The notes beneath the pieces are model-generated. The model was not told the origin of the DNA, did no database searches, and saw nothing but the letters and a program-made list of their open reading frames with translations. The translations under genes and the position numbers were made by a program. DNA of 27,016 nucleotides from CAZIPZ01 sp964541075 (GTDB lineage Bacteria > Acidobacteriota > Terriglobia > 20CM-2-55-15): the NCBI GenBank assembly GCA_964541075.1, contig CAZIPZ010000026.1:1-27016 (forward strand), in the 5' to 3' direction. Of the stretch, positions 8,125-15,063 are shown piece by piece. Each line of letters starts with the position of its first letter. Within the stretch, counting starts at the first letter, position 1.

Positions 8125-10454
8125 ACCAATCTCGCACGGCGCAGGCGAAGTGCATTTGCAATGACTGATACCGAACTAAAACTCATTGCCGCAGCGGCAA
8201 TCATAGGCGAAAGCAACAGACCGAAGAACGGGTAGAGTGCACCCGCCGCAATCGGAACGCCCGCAGCGTTGTAGAAGAACGCGAAGAACAGATTTTGCCG
8301 GATATTGCTCATTGTTTGCCGGCTGAGATCCCTTGCGCGCGCGATCGCACGCAAGTCCCCTTTAACGAGTGTCACTCCGGCGCTTTCCATGGCGACGTCC
8401 GTGCCCGTTCCCATTGCAATGCCCACCTGAGCTTGAGCGAGAGCCGGAGCATCATTGATCCCGTCTCCCGCCATTGCGACGAATCGTCCTTCCGCTTGGA
8501 GTTGCTTAACGACGTCGACCTTTTGGTCGGGCAGCACTTCGGCGATGACATCATCGATTCCGAGTTTCTCAGCAACCGCCTTTGCAGTCGTCTTGCTGTC
8601 GCCTGTCAACATCACAATGCGAATAGCTTCGCGATGAAGTGCACGAATTGCTTCCGGAGTGGTTGGTTTTATGGGATCTGCGACACCGACGAGCCCCGCC
8701 GGCACACCCTCAATACTCACAAACATTGCGGTTTGCCCTTCTGCGCGGAGCTTCTCGGCTTGCTCAGCTAGGCGTGTGATGTCGATTCCAAGATCGGTCA
8801 TGAGAGCTCTGTTGCCCAATGCCACGCTTTTTCCATCAATCAGGCCCTTCACGCCTTTACCGGTTATTGAACTAAATTCCCGCGATTCCGATAGCGGTAT
8901 GCGGCGCTCTTCAGCTCCACGGACGATTGCGGCCGCGAGCGGATGTTCGCTTCCGCGCTCCAGGCTCGCCGCCATGCGCAAAAGATCCGACTCGGTCACA
9001 CCGGATGCGGGCAAAACGCTTACGAGCTTTGGTTTGCCTTCTGTGAGTGTGCCCGTCTTGTCGACGACGAGCGTATCGACCTTGCGTAGAGTCTCGATTG
9101 CTTCGGCATTCCTAAAGAGGACTCCCATCGTCGCGCCTTTGCCGGTAGCCACCATGATCGACATGGGTGTTGCGAGCCCAAGGGCGCACGGGCAGGCAAT
9201 GATCAGAACAGCGACCGCATTGATCAGTGCATGGGACATTCGTGGGTCAGGTCCAACGAGCGCCCAAGCGATAAAAGTGGCGATCGCCACGGCTATCACG
9301 ATTGGAACAAAGTATCCGGAAACGGTATCGGCGAGCTTTTGAATTGGCGCCCGGCTTCGCTGCGCCTCGCCCACCATCGTGACGATGCGCGATAGAAGGG
9401 TTTCGGCGCCGACTTTCTCCGCGCGAATTATCAGCATTCCTGCACCATTGACGGTCGCACCGACAACTTTATCTCCTGGGGTCTTTTCGACCGGAATGGG
9501 CTCTCCTGTCACCATCGATTCGTCGATTGCGCTTGTCCCGTCAATGACGACGCCGTCTACCGGAACCTTCTCGCCGGGTCGCACGCGCAGCCGGTCTCCG
9601 ACCTGGACACCCTCCAACGATACGTCTTCTTCCCTGCCGTCATTAAGAATGCGTCGGGCGGATTTTGCTGCGAGCCCAAGCAATCGGCGAATGGCGGCTC
9701 CAGTCTGAGTGCGCGCCCGAAGTTCAAGCACCTGACCTAACAGGACCAACGTCACGATGACCGCGGCCGCTTCGAAGTATGCGGCGATTTCGCCGGATTC
9801 ATCACGGAAGGAAGGAGGGAAAAGGCCGGGCGTCAAGGCGGCGGCCAGACTGTAGACATAAGCCACGCTTACTCCCAGCCCAATCAGGCTGAACATGTTC
9901 AGGCTGCGGTTTTTTACGGATTGAACGGCGCGCACATAAAAGGGCCATGCCGCCCAAAGGCACACGACGGAAGCAAGCATGAGTTCCAGCAATACTCTTG
10001 AGCGCGGCGAAAAAGCAGGCGCCATCGCTTCTTTGAACATAACGAAGACAACGAGAGGCGCACTTAACATCGATGAGATCCAAAATCGCCGGGTCATGCT
10101 CTGAAGCTCAGGATCGGCTTCGCTTTCAAAAGTAATCGTGCGGAGCTCCAGGCTCATGCCGCAGATCGGGCATGCGCCTGGCTCGGTGCGTACAATCTCA
10201 GGATGCATCGGGCACACATAAGCGCCGGCCGGAGCATCCCCAACCGAATTTGATTTCGGTTCAGACTTCACGTAGGCCGTGGGCTGTGCCCGAAACTTCT
10301 CCAGACACCGCGTACTGCAAAAATAATAGGTTTGACCGGCATAGTCCGTCGACCCGGCCGAGCGCGACGGCGTAACCTTCATGCCGCAGACCAGATCGAG
10401 AACTTCCTCAGGCGTCGCGGCATTGCCATCTTTATTTAATAGAGGGGATTTCAT
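8121..10454 (-). CDS. Cu(I)-exporting P1B-type ATPase with YHS and heavy-metal-binding N-terminal domains
   Basis: The start at the ATG of M-K-S-P-L-L is preceded by A-A-A-G-G-A-C; a longer in-frame start adds 20 residues without a better ribosome site. The 777-residue product begins with a YHS-type domain (C23-G-M, then C46 and C50). Next comes a heavy-metal-binding domain with C81-P-M-H-P and C95-P-I-C-G-M. The classic M-x-C-x-x-C HMA domain is absent. The ATPase core has T-G-E at 316-318, C421-P-C in the transport helix, D465-K-T-G-T, S-E-H-P at 502-505 and G-D-G-I-N-D at 663-668. Y728-N729 and M757-S-F-S-S fit the P1B-1 Cu(I) signature. It pumps Cu(I) from cytoplasm to periplasm and heads the operon, divergent from the sigma factor gene. 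Confidence 0.95.
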   Translation of the reverse strand: MKSPLLNKDGNAATPEEVLDLVCGMKVTPSRSAGSTDYAGQTYYFCSTRCLEKFRAQPTAYVKSEPKSNSVGDAPAGAYVCPMHPEIVRTEPGACPICGMSLELRTITFESEADPELQSMTRRFWISSMLSAPLVVFVMFKEAMAPAFSPRSRVLLELMLASVVCLWAAWPFYVRAVQSVKNRSLNMFSLIGLGVSVAYVYSLAAALTPGLFPPSFRDESGEIAAYFEAAAVIVTLVLLGQVLELRARTQTGAAIRRLLGLAAKSARRILNDGREEDVSLEGVQVGDRLRVRPGEKVPVDGVVIDGTSAIDESMVTGEPIPVEKTPGDKVVGATVNGAGMLIIRAEKVGAETLLSRIVTMVGEAQRSRAPIQKLADTVSGYFVPIVIAVAIATFIAWALVGPDPRMSHALINAVAVLIIACPCALGLATPMSIMVATGKGATMGVLFRNAEAIETLRKVDTLVVDKTGTLTEGKPKLVSVLPASGVTESDLLRMAASLERGSEHPLAAAIVRGAEERRIPLSESREFSSITGKGVKGLIDGKSVALGNRALMTDLGIDITRLAEQAEKLRAEGQTAMFVSIEGVPAGLVGVADPIKPTTPEAIRALHREAIRIVMLTGDSKTTAKAVAEKLGIDDVIAEVLPDQKVDVVKQLQAEGRFVAMAGDGINDAPALAQAQVGIAMGTGTDVAMESAGVTLVKGDLRAIARARDLSRQTMSNIRQNLFFAFFYNAAGVPIAAGALYPFFGLLLSPMIAAAAMSFSSVSVIANALRLRRARLV

Positions 10455-10614
10455 ATTCGTCCTTTCTCCACTGCCTCCACACGGCAATCTAATCTGTTGA
10501 AACAAGCTTTTCACGCCCTTGCATCATGCAGCCATCGTGCAACGCTTACCCGTCTGTAAGTGCTGACGTTTGCGCCGGCGAAACCTTACAGTTGTCACTG
10601 TTAGAATGCTGAAT
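10455..10614. promoter_or_regulatory. Divergent promoter region between copper ATPase and sigma factor, with inverted repeats
   Basis: This 160-base gap must hold the promoters of both divergent units. Visible structure: an imperfect 22-bp palindrome with TGCA at both ends (10520-10541); CTTAC-6-GTAAG at 10545-10560; and CTGTAAG at 10554-10560 matched by CTTACAG at 10585-10591, enclosing the symmetrical GTTT-g-CGCCGGCG-AAAC (10568-10584). I could not fix -35/-10 elements of either sigma-70 or ECF type with confidence, so the promoter positions are not assigned. Confidence 0.5.
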
Positions 10615-11208
10615 ATGGACGCCAAAAACGAAATTTCGCAGGAGGCGCTGAACCAACTGGTGGAAAGCCGCACACGCTTCCTTAATTTCCTTAGAAAACG
10701 GCTGGACTCGACTGATGCCGCCGAAGATCTGCTTCAAAATGCATTCGTTAGAAGCCTTGAGAAGGGCGGGGAGATCCGGGAGGAAGAAAGCGTGGTCGCC
10801 TGGTTCTACCGGGTGCTCCGAAATTCGGTTATTGACTACTACCGACAGACGGGAAGGAACAAAGAGGTGGTGAACGGAATACTCGCAGATCTCGATCGAT
10901 TGGCTACAGTCGCTCCTGAACCAAAAAATGAGATGTGTCAATGCATTCAGCCCCTCTTGGATAATCTAAAGCCCGAATATCGAGAAGCACTCATGACCAT
11001 CGATCTCGGCGAGCATAGTCTCGCCGACCTCGCGTCACGGGCCCGTATTACTGCAGGAAACGCAGCTGTCCGTATCCATCGTGCTCGCGACGCCATGCGT
11101 AAGCAAGTTCGGATGACGTGCGGCGCCTGCGCCGAACATCACTGTGTGGATTGTCACTGCAAGCACCCGGCGCTTAGTGATCAGGAGTCTATCCCGGATC
11201 GTTCATAA
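10615..11208 (+). CDS. ECF RNA polymerase sigma factor with C-terminal Cys-rich domain (CorE-like, probable copper sensor)
   Basis: The start is taken at the ATG of M-D-A-K-N (197 residues); a second ATG lies 9 bases upstream and cannot be excluded. Sigma region 2 spans about residues 17-82 (A-A-E-D-L-L-Q-N-A-F-V, V-A-W-F-Y-R-V-L-R-N-S-V-I-D-Y-Y-R). Region 4 spans about 112-165 (L-A-D-L-A-S-R-A-R-I-T-A-G-N-A-A-V-R-I-H-R-A-R). The linker has C108-Q-C110. The tail has C169-x-x-C172-A-x-H-x-C177-x-x-C180-x-C182. This combination is the hallmark of the CorE/ECF44-type sigma factors, in which the Cys-rich tail binds the metal directly and replaces an anti-sigma factor. No anti-sigma gene is adjacent, which agrees. 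Divergence from the copper operon suggests it activates that operon. Confidence 0.88.
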   Translation: MDAKNEISQEALNQLVESRTRFLNFLRKRLDSTDAAEDLLQNAFVRSLEKGGEIREEESVVAWFYRVLRNSVIDYYRQTGRNKEVVNGILADLDRLATVAPEPKNEMCQCIQPLLDNLKPEYREALMTIDLGEHSLADLASRARITAGNAAVRIHRARDAMRKQVRMTCGACAEHHCVDCHCKHPALSDQESIPDRS

Positions 11209-11321
11209 ATTGCTGCTATCGGTAAACCCTAGGACTTTTGAGGACCGATCCGTTTCCGGTTTGCCGTAATACGGACTGGTGGAGGAATGTGAGTAATCCC
11301 TGCAGGTCGCGGCTCGGTGGG

Positions 11322-12335
11322 TTATTTTTGTTCGGCGAACAGGTTAGCCACTTTCAGGGCGAGAGCGGTTGTGTTGGCGTAAGCAACGTTCGACGCGACG
11401 GCAACGACGATCCCGTTTTCGCGTCGCGTCATCAGCGACATCACGCTTCCACCTGCGAGCTCGCCGTTGACGCCCTCTGCTTTCGTCGCCAGGGCGAAAC
11501 GGACGAGATCGGACGGCGTGGAATAGAACGCCATCCCACCCGCGCAGCACGCCAGGTCGCGCATGTACATCAGTCGTCGTCCATGCCTGGGATTGTTGTC
11601 ATCGGATCTGGGAACGTAGAACGTCGCGCGATCCCCCGGCAAGGGTTGCGCGAGGGCGGAGACACCAATTGGCCTGAGGATGATGTTGTGGATGAGCGTA
11701 AAGAGTGGGAAGTCCTCTTCCGGTTCCCCGATATGACCTGGGCTCCACTCGGCCGCTGAATCAGCGCCGGTGTCGGTCATGCCGAGAGACGCGACCGCCG
11801 CAGCGGTGATCACAGGCGCCGCGTTGCCGATGATGAATCGAGTATCCGGCGTGACGGGCGTCTGTGTGACAACGTCCCTCCATCCGAACCCTTCGGCCCA
11901 GACGATGCCGATGCCGATGCCGACCGCGATCGAGACTCCTGCCAGGTTTTGCTCCACGATGGCGGCGCGCACCATCGGCCGCGCGCGATCGACCGCTGCC
12001 GCCCATGGTGGCGAGGGCGCTGAGTCGCTGGCCGACGGAACGTCCCGCGGCTGTTGGAAGAGAGGCGCTGCTACGGTGATCGCATGGGTGAGAAATGCGG
12101 CGAAAGCGGCGATGAGAACACCCACCGCCAGTGCGGTGCGCCCGGCCCAGATCGGCAGCCGGTTCCGTGCGGTCCTCACGCCGAACAGGACCGCGGGAAG
12201 CATCAGCAAAAATCCAATGACCGCCGCGCCGGGCGCGTCGTCGGCGTTGGCGACGTAGATGCCCATAACGGCAATGGCCAGGCCGGCGGCGATGAGGGCG
12301 AATGCCTTCAACGGGTTCGTTACAGAAGATGTCAT
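11322..12335 (-). CDS. Degenerate serine beta-lactamase-like membrane protein
   Basis: The 337-residue protein has three N-terminal TM helices (about residues 10-30, 36-53, 63-86). After them comes a region resembling the serine hydrolase/class C beta-lactamase family: V-S-I-A-V near 135, T-R-F-I-I-G-N-A-A-P-V-I-T-A-A-A-V-A at 165-182, and a C-terminal part with A-T-F-Y, A-G-G-M-x-x-S-T-P-S-D-L-V-R-F. The catalytic S-x-x-K expected after F-x-I-G is missing (N-A-A-P instead). A-A-A-V-A also runs directly into S-L-G-M-T-D-T-G, a motif that normally lies more than 100 residues further on. An in-frame internal deletion plus active-site loss is the simplest reading, so hydrolase activity is unlikely. 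The gene looks richer in G+C than its neighbours. Confidence 0.7.
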   Translation of the reverse strand: MTSSVTNPLKAFALIAAGLAIAVMGIYVANADDAPGAAVIGFLLMLPAVLFGVRTARNRLPIWAGRTALAVGVLIAAFAAFLTHAITVAAPLFQQPRDVPSASDSAPSPPWAAAVDRARPMVRAAIVEQNLAGVSIAVGIGIGIVWAEGFGWRDVVTQTPVTPDTRFIIGNAAPVITAAAVASLGMTDTGADSAAEWSPGHIGEPEEDFPLFTLIHNIILRPIGVSALAQPLPGDRATFYVPRSDDNNPRHGRRLMYMRDLACCAGGMAFYSTPSDLVRFALATKAEGVNGELAGGSVMSLMTRRENGIVVAVASNVAYANTTALALKVANLFAEQK

Positions 12336-12753
12336 GTGCTCACACTCCCAAAACCGGCGTGGAAACGCGGATGCCGCAGCTCCATACTTTATGATGACAA
12401 GTGCTCTGTGAATACGACGATCTCTGCACGACTGTCAATCAAGTAGCAACCGTGTAACGATTGATTCGCGATGGTGTTTGGCGCTCGCGACAGGCTGTGG
12501 AAAAGACGGTCACTGAGTGACCTTGGAAAACTCTTCGAGTCTCCCGCTTTTCCAGCCACGACGGCGGCGATAACAGATTGTCAAACACGGCTTCCCAATT
12601 TCCTACGTTCGCTGACATGTTGGCAAAGCGACCCTCTCGGCAAGATCGGGTTGACGTGCGTGACGGCGGTCAATGCTTTTGTTTAATCGACGTTGGCGGC
12701 CTGGACCGTCGAATGCATTCCTTCTCTCGAAGTGAGATGCGGAGGAGGCGAGC
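12336..12753. other. Gene-poor stretch
   Basis: No convincing gene is visible in these 418 bases: the open frames are short and have no recognisable product or ribosome site. It contains the perfect palindrome at 12508-12522 and a TTGAC-13-GTCAA inverted repeat near 12651-12673. It probably carries the promoter of the small gene at 12754, with TTGACG at 12651-12656 as a possible -35 but no good -10. Confidence 0.5.
12508..12522. promoter_or_regulatory. 15-bp perfect palindrome, possible operator
   Basis: GGTCACT-G-AGTGACC is two perfect 7-base arms around one central base. It has no flanking T-run, so it is more like a dimeric regulator site than a terminator. It lies about 230 bases upstream of the small gene at 12754. 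No regulator gene is adjacent, so the cognate protein is unknown. Confidence 0.35.
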
Positions 12754-12888
12754 ATGGATGTGTTCAAGCTGCTTCTGTTCTTGGTGATTTATGTCGTCTT
12801 ACGGCGGCAGATCTTGCCCCGGCTTGGCGTCTCGACCTGAATATCGGCCTGCGACGCGGTGCAGCGTCGTCGCGCCAGCCGGAGCTAA
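12754..12888 (+). CDS. Candidate small membrane selenoprotein (44 aa with TGA read as Sec)
   Basis: A strong Shine-Dalgarno (GGAGGAGG, 12741-12748) lies 5 bases before the ATG at 12754. Read conventionally the gene makes 28 residues: M-D-V-F-K, a hydrophobic helix (residues 5-16), R-R-Q, then I-L-P-R-L-G-V-S-T and TGA at 12838-12840. The frame continues beyond TGA with I-S-A-C-D-A-V-Q-R-R-R-A-S-R-S and a TAA at 12886-12888. With Sec at 29 this gives a T-U-I-S-A-C segment, placing Sec four residues before a Cys just outside a single TM helix, a plausible redox pair. The hairpin that follows TGA is described separately. A haem-binding protein gene starts 86 bases later. I cannot name a family; the Sec reading is an inference, though the ribosome site and TM segment support a real gene. 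Confidence 0.55.
12838..12870 (+). promoter_or_regulatory. Candidate bacterial SECIS hairpin after in-frame TGA
   Basis: After TGA at 12838-12840 there are 17 bases to a 6-base loop GGTGCA (12858-12863). It is closed by a 7-bp stem, GCGACGC (12851-12857) with GCGTCGT (12864-12870), six Watson-Crick pairs and one G-U. In E. coli fdhF the SECIS loop AGGUCU also begins 17 bases after UGA and also presents a GGU. The bulged U of the fdhF stem is not evident here. The geometry is visible in the sequence; function is inferred. Confidence 0.5.
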
Positions 12889-12973
12889 CAAACAGATCGG
12901 AGTTTCCTGAACGAAAGCACAAAGGCGTTTTGCATTAAGCCTCAGGGCGGATACGTGAAACGGAGGTTTGAAG

Positions 12974-13432
12974 ATGTTCAAGAATACAATCTTAAAAGCG
13001 GCCTTGGTGGCAGCACCCGTATTAGTACTGGCAATCCAACTCGCTCCGTATGGTCGCAACCATTCCAACCCGCCAGGACGAATTGAGCCACCGTGGGATC
13101 GCACGGAAACCCGAGAGCTGGCTCGACGTGCTTGCTTCGACTGCCACAGCAACGAAACGGTGTGGCCGGCATACGCCAAGATCGCACCAGTTTCATGGCT
13201 GATACAGCACGACGTGGACGAAGGCAGGCAAAAGGTGAATTTCTCGGAATGGCAACAGCCACAGAAAGAATCGCAAGAAGCAGCGGAATCTGTAGCACAG
13301 CGAGAAATGCCTCCCCGAATGTACACCTTGCTTCATCCGGAAGCCAGGCTGAGCCCCGCGGAGCGATCGTTACTGATCCGCGGGCTGCAAGCCACACTGG
13401 GCGCAGAAACTTCCGAGCGTCTTAGCCATTGA
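12974..13432 (+). CDS. Exported haem-binding domain protein (Haem_bd type)
   Basis: The ATG at 12974 follows GGAGG at a 7-base spacing, so it is preferred over a TTG 6 bases upstream. The 152-residue protein has an N-terminal signal anchor (about residues 6-24). Next is C54-F-D-C57-H58-S-N-E-T-x-W-P-x-Y-A-K-I-A-P-x-S-W, which is the pattern of the Haem_bd family: a CxxCH haem site followed by a conserved Trp/Tyr segment. M112-P-P is conserved in the same family. It should be a periplasmic c-type haem protein attached to the inner membrane. Its partner is unknown. It follows the candidate selenoprotein and may share its transcript, which would put two possible redox proteins together. Confidence 0.85.
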   Translation: MFKNTILKAALVAAPVLVLAIQLAPYGRNHSNPPGRIEPPWDRTETRELARRACFDCHSNETVWPAYAKIAPVSWLIQHDVDEGRQKVNFSEWQQPQKESQEAAESVAQREMPPRMYTLLHPEARLSPAERSLLIRGLQATLGAETSERLSH

Positions 13433-13448
13433 TGGCGGGGTTCGAAGA

Positions 13449-14168
13449 GTGTGGGGCTACACGGATGCACAACAACCGCAGCGCCAGCGCATACCAAGAG
13501 CACCGATGCCGGAGGCGAAAGTTCTGATCGCCCTCCTTCTGGGCGCTGGAGCTCTTTGGATGGTTGAAGAAATTCAGGAAACATTTGTAGCGGGCAGAGC
13601 CAGAGTGATCGACACGGCTGTGCTGGCCGCGTTGCGCTCGTACACCGACCCATCAAATCCCGTAGGACCGAAATGGCTTGAGGAAGCCGCGCGCGATATC
13701 ACAGCTCTCGGGAGCGCCGCAGTATTGATTGTTGTGATAGCCGCTACAGCCGCCTTTCTCCTAATCGCCAAGGAACACACGGCTGCCTGGACGGTGTTAG
13801 CGGCGACGAGTGGTGGTGCTGCGACCACATATATCTTCAAGGCCGTCTTTATCCGTCCGCGCCCTGATCCACTGCCTCCAAACATCCAAGTTTACTTGTC
13901 CAGTTTTCCCAGCGGCCATGCGGTTATGGCAGCCGTGACATACCTCACGTTGGGAGCCCTGATTGCCCGGCAGGTCGATAAGTTCTGGCTTAAAGCATAC
14001 GTAATGTCCACGGCTGCGGCAGTAACGGTTTTGGTCGGAATCAGCAGAGTCTACCTGGGAGTCCACTGGCCCAGTGATGTGCTGGGGGGCTGGAGTCTTG
14101 GCGCAGCATGGGCGCTCGTCTGTTGGGCGGCCGCCGAATGGTTCGAAAGAACACGAGGCAGACAATGA
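13449..14168 (+). CDS. PAP2-family membrane phosphatase
   Basis: The product has 239 residues if the GTG at 13449 is used; an ATG at 13506 (M-P-E-A-K) would give 220 residues and is a realistic alternative, as neither has a strong ribosome site. The three PAP2 motifs are present: K131-x-x-x-x-R136-P137, P154-S-G-H157, and S199-R200-x-x-x-G-x-H206-x-x-x-D210. Several TM helices surround them (about 24-40, 87-107, 113-130, 158-175, 183-198, 212-232). The family removes phosphate from lipid phosphates such as undecaprenyl pyrophosphate, phosphatidic acid or phosphatidylglycerophosphate. Its stop overlaps the DgkA-type kinase start by ATGA, so both probably act on the same lipid pool. Confidence 0.88.
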   Translation: MWGYTDAQQPQRQRIPRAPMPEAKVLIALLLGAGALWMVEEIQETFVAGRARVIDTAVLAALRSYTDPSNPVGPKWLEEAARDITALGSAAVLIVVIAATAAFLLIAKEHTAAWTVLAATSGGAATTYIFKAVFIRPRPDPLPPNIQVYLSSFPSGHAVMAAVTYLTLGALIARQVDKFWLKAYVMSTAAAVTVLVGISRVYLGVHWPSDVLGGWSLGAAWALVCWAAAEWFERTRGRQ

Positions 14169-14515
14169 AAGGACTCTCCTTTGCTCAGCGGCTGCAGCAC
14201 GCGACCGCGGGACTCATGGCGGCGTGGCATCGCGAGCGGAGCTTCCGTTCACAGATTGTCCTTGCTGCGGTGGCAATAGGGATGGGGGCGGCTCTTCGAC
14301 CACAATTGGTGTGGTGGAGTGCGCTGGTCCTCGCCATCGCATTGGTGCTCGTGGCCGAAATCATCAACTCCTCGATCGAAGGCCTTGCCGACTATTTGCA
14401 CCCTTCCCAACATCCGTCAATTAAGGTCGCCAAAGACATGGCAGCCGGCGCCGTTCTCCTCGCAACCCTGGCGGCCGCCATTATTGGTGCTTTGCTCGTA
14501 CTGTCCGTCATTTGA
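14165..14515 (+). CDS. dgkA: Diacylglycerol/undecaprenol kinase family (DgkA) protein
   Basis: The start at the ATG overlapping the PAP2 stop (ATGA) gives 116 residues, the normal size for DgkA. A longer upstream frame lies inside the PAP2 gene and is not needed. There are three TM helices (about 30-44, 49-67, 92-114). The signature A-E65-I-I-N68-S-S-I-E72-G-L-A-D-Y and A-K90-D91-M-A-A-G-A-V-L match the catalytic face of the family. The enzyme phosphorylates diacylglycerol or undecaprenol in the inner membrane using ATP. The adjacent phosphatase runs the opposite reaction type, suggesting lipid-carrier recycling. The family call is firm; the lipid substrate cannot be told from sequence. Confidence 0.9.
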   Translation: MKGLSFAQRLQHATAGLMAAWHRERSFRSQIVLAAVAIGMGAALRPQLVWWSALVLAIALVLVAEIINSSIEGLADYLHPSQHPSIKVAKDMAAGAVLLATLAAAIIGALLVLSVI

Positions 14516-15063
14516 TCGGAGGAGCGGGCGCCGATTAGTGACAAGAAGGCAATTTTCGTCCAACCCACACTACGTACAGAGACAGATCGTCAATCATCAC
14601 AGCCGCGATGCTAATCAACAGACACAATGCGACGGAAGCCAAGTATGTATAAGCTCGTCTCGATGGGCCACGAACGAGGTTGCGCCATCGATGCCCAAGC
14701 TGCAGTGGCTAGAAGTTGTGTGAATTCTTCGATATCTTCGCCTGAGTATGGTCCTTCCGATTCAAGGGAGTGATTTCACATGGCAGTCATCGTGCCCAGA
14801 GAGTTGGTTCTATGAGTCCTGCATCGATGCAATCCACGGCTACACGTTCCGTGCAGGAGAAGCAGGGTGGGTCTTTGTTATGGAAGGTGGACTAGTTCGC
14901 TCGCGGCATGTGAAACTCCGACGCCGGAAATGCACTCGACGCCGAAATCAGACCGGACTCCAGGAAAACGAGGCAGTCGTGCTGCATGCATCAACGAAAT
15001 CGAGGCAGGAGTAGCAGTTCAGCCGCGAGTCGGCAAACGCTGAAAAGCTGGCTTTGGGGGAGT
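14516..15063. other. Gene-poor stretch, possible gene remnants
   Basis: I see no gene I can support in these 548 bases. A plus-strand frame from 14748 to 15014 has no recognisable domain and a Lys/Arg/Gln-rich end. On the minus strand, a short frame ending at 14535 encodes one hydrophobic stretch (A-S-V-A-L-C-L-L-I-S-I-A-A-V-M) followed by D-D-L-S-L-Y-V-V-W, without a good start codon. It could be the decayed end of a membrane protein gene. Confidence 0.4.

Noticed and set aside
11220..11266. CGGTAAACC...GGTTTGCCG inverted repeat after the sigma factor gene as a terminator
   Set aside because: The loop would be about 29 bases and there is no T-run after it, so it does not fit an intrinsic terminator.
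12799..13326. Minus-strand frame of 175 codons across the candidate selenoprotein and haem-binding gene
   Set aside because: It is antisense to a clear haem-binding protein with its own ribosome site, and its Cys/Ser-rich product has no recognisable domain.
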